Shown piece by piece: positions 9,196 to 19,018 of a stretch of DNA of 64,000 nucleotides (its first letter is position 1; each line of letters starts with the position of its first letter). The position numbers were made by a program, and so were the translations under genes. Under the pieces are notes generated by a model. It was not told the origin of the DNA and ran no database searches. It saw nothing but the letters and a program-made list of their open reading frames with translations. Source of the stretch: Sporocytophaga sp. (GTDB lineage Bacteria; Bacteroidota; Bacteroidia; Cytophagales; Cytophagaceae). The stretch spans positions 69,501-133,500 of the forward strand of contig JANQAB010000001.1 in assembly GCA_024707265.1 (NCBI GenBank), read 5' to 3'.

Positions 9196-10943
9196 TTAAA
9201 AATTATAACTATAACTCAAAGTCCCAGTAAATTCGGTAAACGAAGGTTGATTCTCTCCAGACCTGTTCCTATTAAGAGTAATTAAGCTCAATCCGATATT
9301 ATGTTTCTTGCGAAATACATAGCCTCCGCTAACTCTAAGATTTAAAACTCTTGAGCCTCCATCGCCATTTACAAAGGATTTGTTCCAGGAAGAGGAAACT
9401 GTGGATTTAATTTTATTCTCCTTAAATCCTTTAGTCAGGCTTAATGTCGGCCCTACTGTAAATGTATTAGTCTCTGCAAGCAAGCTATAATTTGCATTGC
9501 AGGCTCCGGTTAATGTTATACTTTTTGGAACGATCAAATAACTATATGCAAGATTTCCATTATAAAATTTAGTACCCGAAGCAACTGTGCTCGTTCCGTA
9601 ACTTCCACCTGCAATTTGATAAACTAAGTTTAAATTTAAGTTTTGTTTCTTTTCTTTGCTCTGAATATCGCCCGGCATAAAAGAGGCACTAAAGTTAGTG
9701 CTTTGAGTAACCTGAACATAATTTAATGTATCAAGGCTGTTATAAGGAGTAAGCTGATTGATTTTATCAAATTCAGAGCGGATTCTTGTTACAGTTTGGA
9801 AATTTGAATATCCTGCTGCAAGATTTAACTTAGGAGAAGGAGCGTAGTTAAGGTTAAGCGCACCAACCCATCTTTTTCATCGTTGACATCTTTTCATTAT
9901 TAACATTGTTCCTCTGTAAACCGAAATTACCTGCAATATTCATTTTACCCCGAAACAGTCTTTTGGTAGCATTGATCGTGTAATTTTCAAGATCATTATT
10001 GAAGTAGTAAGCTCCCATAGTCTGATAGTTCGGATCTATTCTTTCATACCCAAGGCCAAAGCCAAAGCCATTTCCTCGATAATTGATATTAGCCTTTAAA
10101 GCATTACTGTATGACGAGGATGTTCTGTTCTTATATAGAGGTCCCGACAATTGGAATATGTTGAAGCGACTTGTGTTCGTTTCATTTCCACGTTTATCTC
10201 TTGTGTAAGCACTTGAAGCATATTCGGAAGCGAATATGATTCTTTCCCCGAATTTCTTGTTCACAACAAGGCCGACAACCATATTTTCGGATGGCAATAC
10301 ATCGCTTTTTTTGTGGCACAGTATCAAGCGAGCTAAGATAATCCTGAGCTTTAAAAATAATCAGATCAATAAAGTTGCCATCTTTCCCAACTCCAACTTT
10401 AATTCCGCCTCCCATCCTCTGATATGATGGGATAATGGAGGTGTTTGAAGTGTCTTCCTTGACTGGCTTCTGAAATCTTCCATACATGGCACTTAATCTA
10501 AAGATACCGGGAGGTGTTAATTCTACACCGCCACCAAGAAATACGTGCCCGTTTAGAGTGTATGGTGAAAATACCATACTGTTATATCCAATATATCCTC
10601 TTACCCACTTGTATGTGGGCTGGATACCATATTGGTTGAAGGGTTGCCTGAATGCGGCCTGTTGATTTGAATAGGAAAATGAAACAGGAACATTCCATCC
10701 ATACAGGCTGAAATTTACATTTCCATTAAGGAAATAATTATATGGCTGTCTTCTGGAATCAATCCCTTTTACTGTATAAAAAATTTGATTAGCAGAGAGA
10801 GATCCGGAAATTTTCAAAGGATTTTTCTCTGTTCCAATAGAAGCTATATCCTGCGCTGAATTTGAATAAAAAATAGCTATTTGAAACAGAAATATGAATG
10901 TCCATCTCAAATAGCTAGAAAAATATCTTTTAATATTAAACAT
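9196..10943 (-). pseudogene. outer-membrane beta-barrel protein, two frameshifts
   Basis: Three ORFs on the same strand make one protein. The N-terminal part (10943 down to about 10310) has a signal peptide (IFLFQIAIFYSNSAQ) and repeating amphipathic strands (LSANQIFYTVKG, GWNVPVSFSYSNQQAAF). The middle part starts at SDVLPSENMVVGLVV. The end part runs to LSYSYNF with a C-terminal Phe, typical of outer-membrane barrels. The first break is an A7 run (10306-10312 on the plus strand): with A6 the reading is PQKSDVLPSEN. The second is an A5 run at about 9873-9877: with A4 it reads STMKRWVGALNLNYAPSP. Removing both bases gives 581 aa with no stop. It follows a lipoprotein gene by 4 bp, so the two probably work together at the outer membrane. 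Confidence 0.75.
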
Positions 10944-10947
10944 TTGG

Positions 10948-11652
10948 TTAGAAGATCACTCTAAACTCTCCATTAGTAAATGAAAGTGCAGTGCTATTAT
11001 TTTCTGCAACAAAGTCGAAAGTACCTTCAATATAACTGTCAGTCGCTTTAATAATTTTTAGTTTACCAATATTTTTGGTAAGGTAAGAATCAACGTAATT
11101 CTGATCGGGAAAGTAATTGTGATAGGATATAGCAAATCCTTTATCAGTCAAAACATCGTATGTTTTTCCCTCAATATATCCTGTTGGAAGGGTTATTGAA
11201 ATGCTGCTAAGTCCATTCTCACAATTAATATAAAGGTCTTCAGTATCTTTGGAATTGGAAATCTTATTGCAATACCAAACCAGATCAGGATCGTTTGGGC
11301 CATAAACTCTAACAAAAGAGGAATTGTTAATAGATATTGAAACCGTTTTAGAAGTGGTAACACTATTTTTGTTATCCACGCTTAACGTAAATTCATAGCT
11401 CCCGTTATTCTTTATCCTAAAAGTTGGATTGGGATCATTTGAATAGGTAAATCCTTTTCCATTTTGTGAAACAGACCAATTATATCTTACAGCATTCGTG
11501 GATTTATTGATTAATTTAATTTCTCCGGGCTCCGTCGATAAAGTGTCAAAGTCAAAATCAGCAATTGGCGCTGGAGCTTTATCATCCTTTTTACAGGAGA
11601 TTATTGCTAAACCAAGCATTGAAAATAAAACTATAAAAACTAACTTTTTCAT
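10948..11652 (-). CDS. PKD-domain lipoprotein
   Basis: 234 aa. The N-terminus MKKLVFIVLFSMLGLAIISC is a lipoprotein signal with Cys20 as the lipidation site, followed by KKDDKAPAP. Residues 30-110 form one PKD domain (PIADFDFDT ... GSYEFTLSVDNKN). Residues 125-234 are a beta-rich domain of a type often seen in Bacteroidota lipoproteins (NGLSSISITLP ... GTFDFVAENN ... TNGEFRVIF). Surface or periplasmic outer-membrane lipoprotein. The barrel gene follows after 4 bp, so a two-gene operon. Function unknown. Confidence 0.75.
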   Translation of the reverse strand: MKKLVFIVLFSMLGLAIISCKKDDKAPAPIADFDFDTLSTEPGEIKLINKSTNAVRYNWSVSQNGKGFTYSNDPNPTFRIKNNGSYEFTLSVDNKNSVTTSKTVSISINNSSFVRVYGPNDPDLVWYCNKISNSKDTEDLYINCENGLSSISITLPTGYIEGKTYDVLTDKGFAISYHNYFPDQNYVDSYLTKNIGKLKIIKATDSYIEGTFDFVAENNSTALSFTNGEFRVIF

Positions 11653-11719
11653 ATTATTCTTTTATACATTAATTATAATTCGCAATAAAATAATTTAGAA
11701 CTCAATCTAATAATGTTTT

Positions 11720-12289
11720 TCAATACATTCCCATAAATTCAATTCGTAATAGAGTTAAAATCTCCCCTAATAAATTTTTGCCATGCCAAGTCTTTCTATT
11801 TTGTGCTCGATAATCGTCTTCTGTTAAACCTATCCCCCAAATCTTATCATTGGGAGCAGCTTCTACTAACGTGGTTCCTTTTGTCAATATTAGAGCATCT
11901 TTTAAACTATTTTTCTGTGAAAATTTCGCTTTGTTGGCTTCATAAACTATTTTGCTTCTAAAGAACGACCAAACATCTTTATCAAAGTCTTTAACTTGCC
12001 TTCCCAGTTCCTTGATTTCTCTTGGGTTTGTTACTTTTAAAATCTGTTTTGCAGTTTCAGTATTTAAAAATAGTATAGCTTTATGGTACATCATAAACTG
12101 TTCGGCAGATGTAAATTCTAAAGAAGGTTTATTGTGTCCTAAAATTTTCTCTCTTTCATTTTCATTCAAGAACAATGCTGAAGAACCCTGAAATTTTGAT
12201 TTATGCCACTGAGAAAAGGGAGATTGCGTCTCCCAAAAAAAGGTAAAAGTTTCCTTTTCATTACGAATCTCTCTTAAACATTTCACCAT
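11720..12289 (-). CDS. NADAR family (YbiA-like) N-glycosidase/ADP-ribose hydrolase
   Basis: 189 aa with the full NADAR motif set: FTFFWETQSPFSQWH, LEFTSAEQFMMYHKA, GRQVKDFDKDVW, IVYEANKAKFSQN-like, LVEAAPNDKIWGIGL and WHGKNLLGEILTLLR. YbiA-type members cleave N-glycosidic bonds of riboflavin intermediates. Others (DarT-NADAR pairs) remove ADP-ribose from guanine in DNA. The start at 12289 lies 10 bp after the stop of a 112-aa gene, so the two are co-transcribed. Which reaction applies cannot be told from sequence alone. No DarT-like gene is visible next door. Confidence 0.85.
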   Translation of the reverse strand: MVKCLREIRNEKETFTFFWETQSPFSQWHKSKFQGSSALFLNENEREKILGHNKPSLEFTSAEQFMMYHKAILFLNTETAKQILKVTNPREIKELGRQVKDFDKDVWSFFRSKIVYEANKAKFSQKNSLKDALILTKGTTLVEAAPNDKIWGIGLTEDDYRAQNRKTWHGKNLLGEILTLLRIEFMGMY

Positions 12290-12299
12290 CTTGTATGCG

Positions 12300-12638
12300 T
12301 CAAGGCCATAGTGAGTTTTTTATTTTTTCAAGATCCAAATCAGAATTAACTTCTTCTAAAAAATGTTCCACAGTATAAGAAAAGCTTCCTTTGGTCACAC
12401 CTTGATGATAAAAGGCTAAATAATCTCTCCTGATATTTTCCTTAGAAAATTGTTGTAAGGGTTGTTTATTTAAAATTTGTTCCTTGAGCTCGTAATACTC
12501 ATTCTTTTGCTCATAAGACATTCCATTAAATAATGTCCTCCATTCAGATGTTTGTCCAGATTCCATTTCAATCATAGACGCTGCGTCTTTTAGAGTAATT
12601 TCGTTTGATATATCCTTTAAAGTTATAGGCTTACTCAT
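12300..12638 (-). CDS. small hypothetical protein in an operon with NADAR
   Basis: 112 aa, acidic and helical (SKPITLKDISNEITLKDAAS ... SYEQKNEYYELKEQILNKQP ... YTVEHFLEEVNSDLDLEKI). It contains a repeated LKD element near the N-terminus and no recognised domain. It lies 10 bp upstream of the NADAR gene. This spacing is like that of two-component toxin/antitoxin or regulator/enzyme pairs, but no toxin motif is seen. Confidence 0.55.
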   Translation of the reverse strand: MSKPITLKDISNEITLKDAASMIEMESGQTSEWRTLFNGMSYEQKNEYYELKEQILNKQPLQQFSKENIRRDYLAFYHQGVTKGSFSYTVEHFLEEVNSDLDLEKIKNSLWP

Positions 12639-12954
12639 AGTTCCTCCAAAAATATCTCATACATGTTCACTTCATCCTAATTTGCAACTATACCATAGAA
12701 GATTTAATAAAATGACCTTAAACTTTCCATTATTAAACAACCATTGCTTATTATTCCAATCTGTGATTGTAAAATGGAATGTATCTTACAATATATGAAT
12801 CAGTATATTTAGTTATGACTAGTTGTCCAACATCTTGCTTGTACGTTCGAATATCGGATGGATAATTACTTTTTTTTATTTGTATTGTTATTGTACCTTT
12901 TTTATTATATCACCTACTAATACTTATATAACTAGCCTGTCCTTATGTTTTGGC
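12639..12954. other. intergenic, no gene seen
   Basis: 316 bp of AT-rich DNA with stops in all frames. Its right half presumably includes the 3' flank of the small ORF at 12955-13119. No hairpin or repeat that I can support. Confidence 0.4.
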
Positions 12955-13119
12955 CTATTTTCCATGCTCCTCCAAAAAGTCAAGCCACTTTACTATTAAT
13001 TCTCTAAACTCTTGTGTAGGTAGTTCCAAATCCAAATACCCCACATAACTTCCCATTAATTTTGTAGTAAGTGGCTCAATATATGCCAAACCCACCCGTT
13101 CCAAGTGAGATTGTATCAT
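12955..13119 (-). CDS. small ORF, possible remnant of an immunity-type protein
   Basis: A 54-codon ORF: MIQSHLERVGLAYIEPL ... YLDLELPTQEFRELIVKW, ending FLEEHGK. The peptide has ordinary composition with an aromatic/hydrophobic pattern that looks genuinely coding, but it is short and stands between toxin-immunity loci. It may be the 3' end of a decayed gene. No family recognised. Confidence 0.3.
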   Translation of the reverse strand: MIQSHLERVGLAYIEPLTTKLMGSYVGYLDLELPTQEFRELIVKWLDFLEEHGK

Positions 13120-13341
13120 ATGTAAAATCCGCAACAGCAGGATTTTTATCTTTGCAAGAGAAAAATAATAGGGAAACTGAAATGAAGAATAAATTTAAGA
13201 TTGATTTCATAAAGCGATTTTTGTTCTATTTGTTATTGTACACCATTATAAATATAAAATATAATTCTTAATATAAACTTGATAAGTATGTTCTTACAAT
13301 GGTATAGTTAGAGATCTAATAATTATTAATAAAAACTATAA

Positions 13342-13860
13342 CTAGCCTTTTTTTGGGTATCTTAAGTATCCAATTTCTTGCTCCTTATCATTAATAGGCT
13401 CACGTTCAATACCAAGTCTCCGAAAATCTATTTTCCAAAGATTGTAGTATTCTAGATCATTGTATTCCTCTTTTTCTTTTAAATAAAAATATAAATCATA
13501 GGAATACATCCAACTTTCAGTATCTTTTAAAACCACTAACACATCTTTACTAAGGTCCTCTATTTGCTCAATTGTCAACATTTTATCTGGATATAGGTAG
13601 TCCCAAATCCACCCTTTGATGTAATTAATTAACTCCTCTCGGGAATATGAATCGGGATTTCCTAGTAATTCATCATTTTCAGAGATGAACTTTGACAAAT
13701 CAAACTCCTTATTTGAAAATGCATTTTCTAATTCCCTTTTAAGGACCTCTTTGCTTGGATCTTTATCTTCTAAAAATTTAGAGAGAAAATAAAACCTTTG
13801 TTCATTATCCAAATCAAGATTACCTGTTATTATATTGAATGAACGATTTAAAATCTCCAT
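13342..13860 (-). CDS. predicted immunity protein for the adjacent polymorphic toxin
   Basis: 172 aa, acidic, helical, Trp/Tyr-rich (ELINYIKGWIWDYLYPDKML ... YDLYFYLKEKEEYNDLEYYN), with no signal peptide. It starts 5 bp after the stop of the large exported protein whose C-terminus looks like a toxin domain. A small acidic cytosolic protein directly downstream of a toxin is the standard arrangement for an immunity gene. I do not recognise the family, so the assignment rests on position, size and charge. Last gene of the six-gene operon. Confidence 0.55.
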   Translation of the reverse strand: MEILNRSFNIITGNLDLDNEQRFYFLSKFLEDKDPSKEVLKRELENAFSNKEFDLSKFISENDELLGNPDSYSREELINYIKGWIWDYLYPDKMLTIEQIEDLSKDVLVVLKDTESWMYSYDLYFYLKEKEEYNDLEYYNLWKIDFRRLGIEREPINDKEQEIGYLRYPKKG

Positions 13861-13865
13861 TGTAT

Positions 13866-16715
13866 TTATTTAGTTGGATACATAGTAACAAGTTTAAAAA
13901 AGCCTGGGCTAGTTTCTTCGTATGAAGCTATAACCTTATTCATATTTTCAAAGATATTTCCGTTTTTAGGAACACCCTTTCCAAAAAAAGTTCCATCTGT
14001 AAGTTCAAAAGTAACATTAAATCCATTAGGGTATTGATTGGGAACTTTATTTGCAAATGCAATTGAACCAGGTTTTGTGTTGCTTAAAGCTAATTTTAAT
14101 TTATCCGGACTCTCAAATTTAGAACTAAATGGAGGCTTTATTGGATTATTGGCATTGCCAATTACTGAACCATCGGGAGCAATTCCACTATTGGCTCGCT
14201 TTAGCAATGCCGCATCTGTTACATCATGACCGTGCCTCTCTAAAACATGAGCAATTGGATGTTGAGTAAGATCATTTATTTCTGATGCAGTATATGCAGA
14301 AATATCAGGTACTCTCTTAAAAGCAATAATGCCATTATTACTAACTAACTGATAACCACTTATAACTTCTCCTATTGGTGTTCCACTATTAGCATATATA
14401 TCGGGCAATAAATTACCATTATTAAATTCACCAAGCGCATTTCCTGAAGCATCTGAAAGTTTTAAACTGCCTCCATTCTTTGTTAAATGTAATCCTGCTC
14501 CTTCCCAGTCATTAACTCTTTTTAACCATACTGGGTCTATAGCAAGTAGCTTTTCATCTAAAGCAGTCAACTTAGCCCAAGCATCAACCTTTTTAGAATC
14601 AAAAATAAGTAATTTATAAAAGTCTTCAGATTTAACAATTTGGTTTAAAATTTCATCCTTATATGGAGAAGATAAAGTATTGATCCTTTTTAAAAGATCT
14701 TCATCCATTATTAATAGCTCAATACCTTTTGCAGAAAGCAGCCTGTCCAAAAGTTCATCACTGATTAAAAGACTTTCTTTTAAGCGTTCACGAAGAGTTT
14801 TTGATCCCTTTAATACTAGACGACCATTAATATATACAAATTCGGCTCCATTTATAAACTGTTTAATTTCACCTCCAGTTATCATTAAGAGTGGAACAGA
14901 AGCGAGACTGTACATAGCTTCTTGATAATCGTCCTTCATAAGACAATAAATTCCTCCAAGTACATCTGGGACCACATCTAGCCCTATAGGTGAAAGTAAC
15001 ACGGCAGATATATCAAGGAGATTTTTTATCTGATCAACTTCAGTGGTAGTTGCATAATCAGGAATGGACTTTAACTTTGGGTAGTCTATGGCAAAATAGC
15101 TCTGACAGTTATCATAAAGATGGTGATAGATCCATGATTCATGATATTCTTCGATAAACTCTTCTTTTAGATCATGAGGTATTGCATCAATTTTAGGATT
15201 CTTTATTGCTCTATCATAAACTTTGTCTTTCAGGAATTTAATTCGATAATCGCCATTACTATATTTTAATTCGATGATCTTAACCCTATATGCTTCGACA
15301 TTTTCTTTGTCATAGTAAAAATTTAATCTGGCTATATCTGGATAGCCTGAAACTGATTTATACGAGTGTTTAACAAATAGAACCTTACCATCTATTCTAA
15401 AAAAATAGGTAAAACTTGTATATGGCTTTGGCAATTGCCTGTACATCTCAAGGATAAATTTATCATAAGCTTCATCTGATATATTTACTTTGTTCAGCTT
15501 TTCAGTAATTTCCGAAGTGAAATCTTTGGTATCTGATCCATAAATATTTGCAACAGTCGTGGGTATTGATTTACTGGTTGCATTTATAATAGTGGGATTG
15601 CATTGAACTGTTAAAAGGGTTCCGGTTTTGCTGTTAAACTTTTTACTTTTCCCAATTACATCAGCAGTAAAATTTCTTTTTTCAAAGTCCTCTGCTATGG
15701 CATCAACCATAACAACGTAAAACTGCTTTCCTGTCTTGAATTCATACCAGCAAAGCGTTTTATTAAGCTTATCCTCTTCCTTTATAAGCCCAATGACCTT
15801 CTCATTTGTTCTTAATACATAGTTCTTTCCCGAATATGAGAACTTTGTTTTGGATGGAGCCCCATTCTTCGTAATTGCCAAATCCAGTGCATCTACAGCT
15901 TCCCTTATAAGCAGGTCATAATCACTCTTGAAATCCCGTCCTAATATTTTAATAGCATTATCAACTTCTTTAGCTATAATAATCAGTAAAGCAGAGGTCG
16001 AGACTGTTCCTTTATCATCAACAGATAGTGTCCTCCTTAAAGGATCAACAATTTCATTTAAAACTGTACCTTTTGTTACTTCAGAAATTCTTTTATCAAA
16101 TGCAATGGAAGATTTGTAGTATTTAAGTGCATTGGTAATATGATGATGATAGTGCAATAGAACACCTAAATGTTTATCATCCCCTAATTTGCTTCGCTCA
16201 ATGATTTCCTGTGTAAAATTGTCTTCCCTGGACAAATCTTCTTTTAAAGATCCTGGATCTTTTGTTCCGGCATAAAGTCTATTTAACTCTTTTAGATTGT
16301 CAATAGATAAGTCTTCAAGCTTTCCCTGCTTATTAAGATCGTCAAGGATTTTTGTGAGAGTATTGTCCTGCTCATCTCCAACTATGCTTGTAAGCAGTAC
16401 ATAAAAAGATGTCTGCTGATCTGATCTTGAAGAACCATTAAAAGCGTTTAGAGAAGTATTTATAGTTGTCTTATAGTCTGCCGGGATCGGACTGGCATTT
16501 CTTATCACCTGATCCCGCAGATCAAGGAAATAAGTCACATCACTTACTTTACCCTCCTGAAGCAATTCATTATTTCTGTCTATAAGACTATCCAGCTTAG
16601 AAGCATACTCTTTTATCAGCTTCACTCTGTCCTTATTACTTGTATTACTCTTCCCGAATCCGTAAAAGACTACAAGAAAAAAATATATAAAGCTGAGTAC
16701 AAAATTTCTTTTCAT
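13866..16715 (-). CDS. large secreted polymorphic-toxin-like protein with C-terminal nuclease-like domain
   Basis: 949 aa from the ATG at 16715. A GTG two codons earlier also fits, but the ATG gives a clean signal peptide (MKRNFVLSFIYFFLVVFYGF). The N-terminal 600 residues are helical with no recognised domain. A helical linker near 600-780 leads to a Gly/Asn-rich pre-toxin segment (LKLSDASGNALGEFNNGN). The last 140 residues hold HPIAHVLERHGHDVTD, KRANSGIAPDGS, PPFSSKFESPDKL, NGFNVTFELTDGTFFGKG and a final FKLVTMYPT. A conserved His/Arg near the start and a terminal TMYP strand recall BECR-fold (barnase-EndoU-colicin-RelE) RNase toxins. This is inference. It is followed by a candidate immunity gene. 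It has no T9SS tail of its own, so delivery would depend on its operon partners. Confidence 0.6.
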   Translation of the reverse strand: MKRNFVLSFIYFFLVVFYGFGKSNTSNKDRVKLIKEYASKLDSLIDRNNELLQEGKVSDVTYFLDLRDQVIRNASPIPADYKTTINTSLNAFNGSSRSDQQTSFYVLLTSIVGDEQDNTLTKILDDLNKQGKLEDLSIDNLKELNRLYAGTKDPGSLKEDLSREDNFTQEIIERSKLGDDKHLGVLLHYHHHITNALKYYKSSIAFDKRISEVTKGTVLNEIVDPLRRTLSVDDKGTVSTSALLIIIAKEVDNAIKILGRDFKSDYDLLIREAVDALDLAITKNGAPSKTKFSYSGKNYVLRTNEKVIGLIKEEDKLNKTLCWYEFKTGKQFYVVMVDAIAEDFEKRNFTADVIGKSKKFNSKTGTLLTVQCNPTIINATSKSIPTTVANIYGSDTKDFTSEITEKLNKVNISDEAYDKFILEMYRQLPKPYTSFTYFFRIDGKVLFVKHSYKSVSGYPDIARLNFYYDKENVEAYRVKIIELKYSNGDYRIKFLKDKVYDRAIKNPKIDAIPHDLKEEFIEEYHESWIYHHLYDNCQSYFAIDYPKLKSIPDYATTTEVDQIKNLLDISAVLLSPIGLDVVPDVLGGIYCLMKDDYQEAMYSLASVPLLMITGGEIKQFINGAEFVYINGRLVLKGSKTLRERLKESLLISDELLDRLLSAKGIELLIMDEDLLKRINTLSSPYKDEILNQIVKSEDFYKLLIFDSKKVDAWAKLTALDEKLLAIDPVWLKRVNDWEGAGLHLTKNGGSLKLSDASGNALGEFNNGNLLPDIYANSGTPIGEVISGYQLVSNNGIIAFKRVPDISAYTASEINDLTQHPIAHVLERHGHDVTDAALLKRANSGIAPDGSVIGNANNPIKPPFSSKFESPDKLKLALSNTKPGSIAFANKVPNQYPNGFNVTFELTDGTFFGKGVPKNGNIFENMNKVIASYEETSPGFFKLVTMYPTK

Positions 16716-16721
16716 GTCCAC

Positions 16722-19010
16722 TTATTTACTCATTTCACTTATCAGGTTCTGAACCTTATTTTCCAGATAGGTATTCAAAGTCTTTTCCAGGTCTGTTTTC
16801 TTACCTTTTAAAGTATCTTTAATTAAATCTTCACTAATTTTCTTTACATCTCCCATAAGGTTATCACTTACTTCTTTGACCAGAAGGTTCAGATTATCTT
16901 CTTTCAGAAGATAGCTGGTAACTACAATTATTTCTATAGATTTAATCAGTTTTTCGATCTGTGCATCAGACAGGGATGAACTTTGGAAATAGTTTTTATA
17001 ATTATCATCTTTCAGAATCTGACTTTGTTCTTCAGAAGAATAATTGATAGGAATAATATCCCCGACAACATATACTTCTGACATAGAAACAGCTTTATAG
17101 TCTCCTATACCAACAGCTTTATTTCTGTCATTAATTTTATTTTTTGCAGAAACCTTATCCTTGTTTTTTGATGCTGCTTCTGATTTAATTTTGGAAATAT
17201 CTCCGTCCTTTTCCGCTTTCATTGAATTTAAAAGCTTTGAAATAAGCTCTTTCAGATCGTTATTATTGGAATCCTCCGAATCAGATCCTCCATTGGAGCT
17301 ACCCTTCATAATGGCTGTTATCCCATCTTTAATAGCCTGTTTGCCTTTCTCAAAAAGAGACTTGCCTTCCTCTGTATCGCCCGCCTGCATATCCTGTTTT
17401 CCTTTCTGAATCATAGCTTTACCATCGGCAATAAGCTTTTTCGTTGCTTCAGGTATGTCTTTTACAGTGGCTAACAGCATATCTGCCTGTGCTATGATCT
17501 TATCTGAGTTTTGCAGGATTGAATTTATATCATCGGTCTTTTGTGTAACAGTCTGCAACAATTCTGTAATCTGATCTCTTGTTTTGTCATCGAGTACTTG
17601 AAAAGAGGCTGATTCCAAAGTGATATTTCCCGCAATAACTTTGTTGCTCTGGTTTACCTTTACACCTTCAATATTAGTGGCAAGTTTGGCGTTATTCATA
17701 AAGGGAACAACTACAAACCCCTTTCCAGAATAAACGCCATCGGTTCCTGAAATCTGGGTCACTTTTACTTCGAACCCTGCCACTTTTATTATTTCTCCTG
17801 TTCTTAAATCTGTCCGGACTGAATTGTCAGAACTGTATTCATTATAATTACTTTGACTGCAATCAAACTTGCTATTCTGTCTGGGAGCAATGCTGAATGT
17901 ATCAGGTTGGGTATAATTACCAACTAATTCCCCGCATGTTGAGCCAATCGCATATTCATATAAGCCACTGCCAAGGTTTTCTAAAATTAAATAATTCTGA
18001 CTTGTCGTAGTATCAAACCATGCGCTTTGGATGCCGGGATTTTTGCCTCTGTAACGAACCTTGTATTCAGTATTTCCAATGGATGAAGTCCATGAAAGTC
18101 TTGCGCTTTCAAAGCCTTGTGGTTTTGCCTGAATGTTAACCGGAAACAGGCATTCATCCCCATAAGTAAAAGCCAACACTTCTGAATAGCCTTGATTCTT
18201 GAATAAATCTCTTCCTTCCTTGTCATAAGCTCTTACCCGACAGGCATATCTTCTTCCTATAACCAAGGGTGGATCGGCAGGTGTCAGAATCAATGAAGGA
18301 TTTCCAGTAGTGGTTCTTAATAGAGGGCAACCTACATTTATGGCATCATTCGGATTTCTGTTAGATGGCCAAATTTCAACAAGAGTAAATTCGTACTCTG
18401 TAGAAAATGCAGAATTGGGTGAACCTGTATGCATGGGAAGCCATGATAATAACAGATTTTGAGGCTCCAGAGCTTTTACTCTTGCATTCTGTTCAGGGAT
18501 AATCCATCTTGGAGGATCATTCAAGACGAGCCATGCAGGAACAAAGCTAATATCAGAAACAGGAACAGAACGGTTATATTCAAGAACCTGTACACCGAAC
18601 TGGTAGATTCCTTCAGGTAACTTTCCTGTTTTCATAAACTGATCTTTATTCAATCCATAGAAATTAAGATTGGCAGGATCTAAATAAACAGCAAGATCAG
18701 CGCCTGAAAGAATTTCAACTGGGCTGTTTATATTGATCGGAGTTGCAGGTACATTGGGCTTGCTTTCAATTGTAATTCCATCTCCTTTTATGATAAATTT
18801 CAACTTTACACGATAGTCGGAATTTATGTCTTTAGCAAAAATTGAAACGCTCAGTTTAGAATTCGTCGGCGATACATAATCTGAAAGGTATACAGAGTAT
18901 GGAGGAAAAAGCTGAATCGTAGGTTGCACAGAAAATCCTTGCCCCAAAGCAGTAGTTACTTTATAGAAACATAGGAATATGCAAATTGTATATTGTAAAA
19001 ATTTCTTCAT
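16722..19010 (-). CDS. TANFOR-type surface protein with C-terminal helical region
   Basis: 762 aa with signal peptide MKKFLQYTICIFLCFYKVTTA. Residues 25-280 fit the TANFOR-type domain of Bacteroidota surface proteins: SVQPTIQLFPPYSVYLSDYV, IIKGDGITIES, GIYQFGVQVLEYNRS and DPPRWIIPEQNARV. A fibronectin-III-like module follows (about 295-375, PQGFESARLSWTSS ... EYKVRYRG). Residues 475-760 are Lys/Glu/Asp-rich and helical with coiled-coil character (GKQDMQAGDTEEGKSLFEKG) and a Ser/Asn/Asp linker. It is exported and probably a scaffold. The stop is immediately followed by the toxin-like gene, so the two are tightly coupled. Confidence 0.7.
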   Translation of the reverse strand: MKKFLQYTICIFLCFYKVTTALGQGFSVQPTIQLFPPYSVYLSDYVSPTNSKLSVSIFAKDINSDYRVKLKFIIKGDGITIESKPNVPATPININSPVEILSGADLAVYLDPANLNFYGLNKDQFMKTGKLPEGIYQFGVQVLEYNRSVPVSDISFVPAWLVLNDPPRWIIPEQNARVKALEPQNLLLSWLPMHTGSPNSAFSTEYEFTLVEIWPSNRNPNDAINVGCPLLRTTTGNPSLILTPADPPLVIGRRYACRVRAYDKEGRDLFKNQGYSEVLAFTYGDECLFPVNIQAKPQGFESARLSWTSSIGNTEYKVRYRGKNPGIQSAWFDTTTSQNYLILENLGSGLYEYAIGSTCGELVGNYTQPDTFSIAPRQNSKFDCSQSNYNEYSSDNSVRTDLRTGEIIKVAGFEVKVTQISGTDGVYSGKGFVVVPFMNNAKLATNIEGVKVNQSNKVIAGNITLESASFQVLDDKTRDQITELLQTVTQKTDDINSILQNSDKIIAQADMLLATVKDIPEATKKLIADGKAMIQKGKQDMQAGDTEEGKSLFEKGKQAIKDGITAIMKGSSNGGSDSEDSNNNDLKELISKLLNSMKAEKDGDISKIKSEAASKNKDKVSAKNKINDRNKAVGIGDYKAVSMSEVYVVGDIIPINYSSEEQSQILKDDNYKNYFQSSSLSDAQIEKLIKSIEIIVVTSYLLKEDNLNLLVKEVSDNLMGDVKKISEDLIKDTLKGKKTDLEKTLNTYLENKVQNLISEMSK

Positions 19011-19018
19011 TTCAATAG

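Noticed and set aside
13071..13271. 66-codon plus-strand ORF starting MAQYMPNPPVP
   Set aside because: Antisense to the more protein-like small ORF at 12955-13119, with a low-complexity Lys/Ile/Tyr end.
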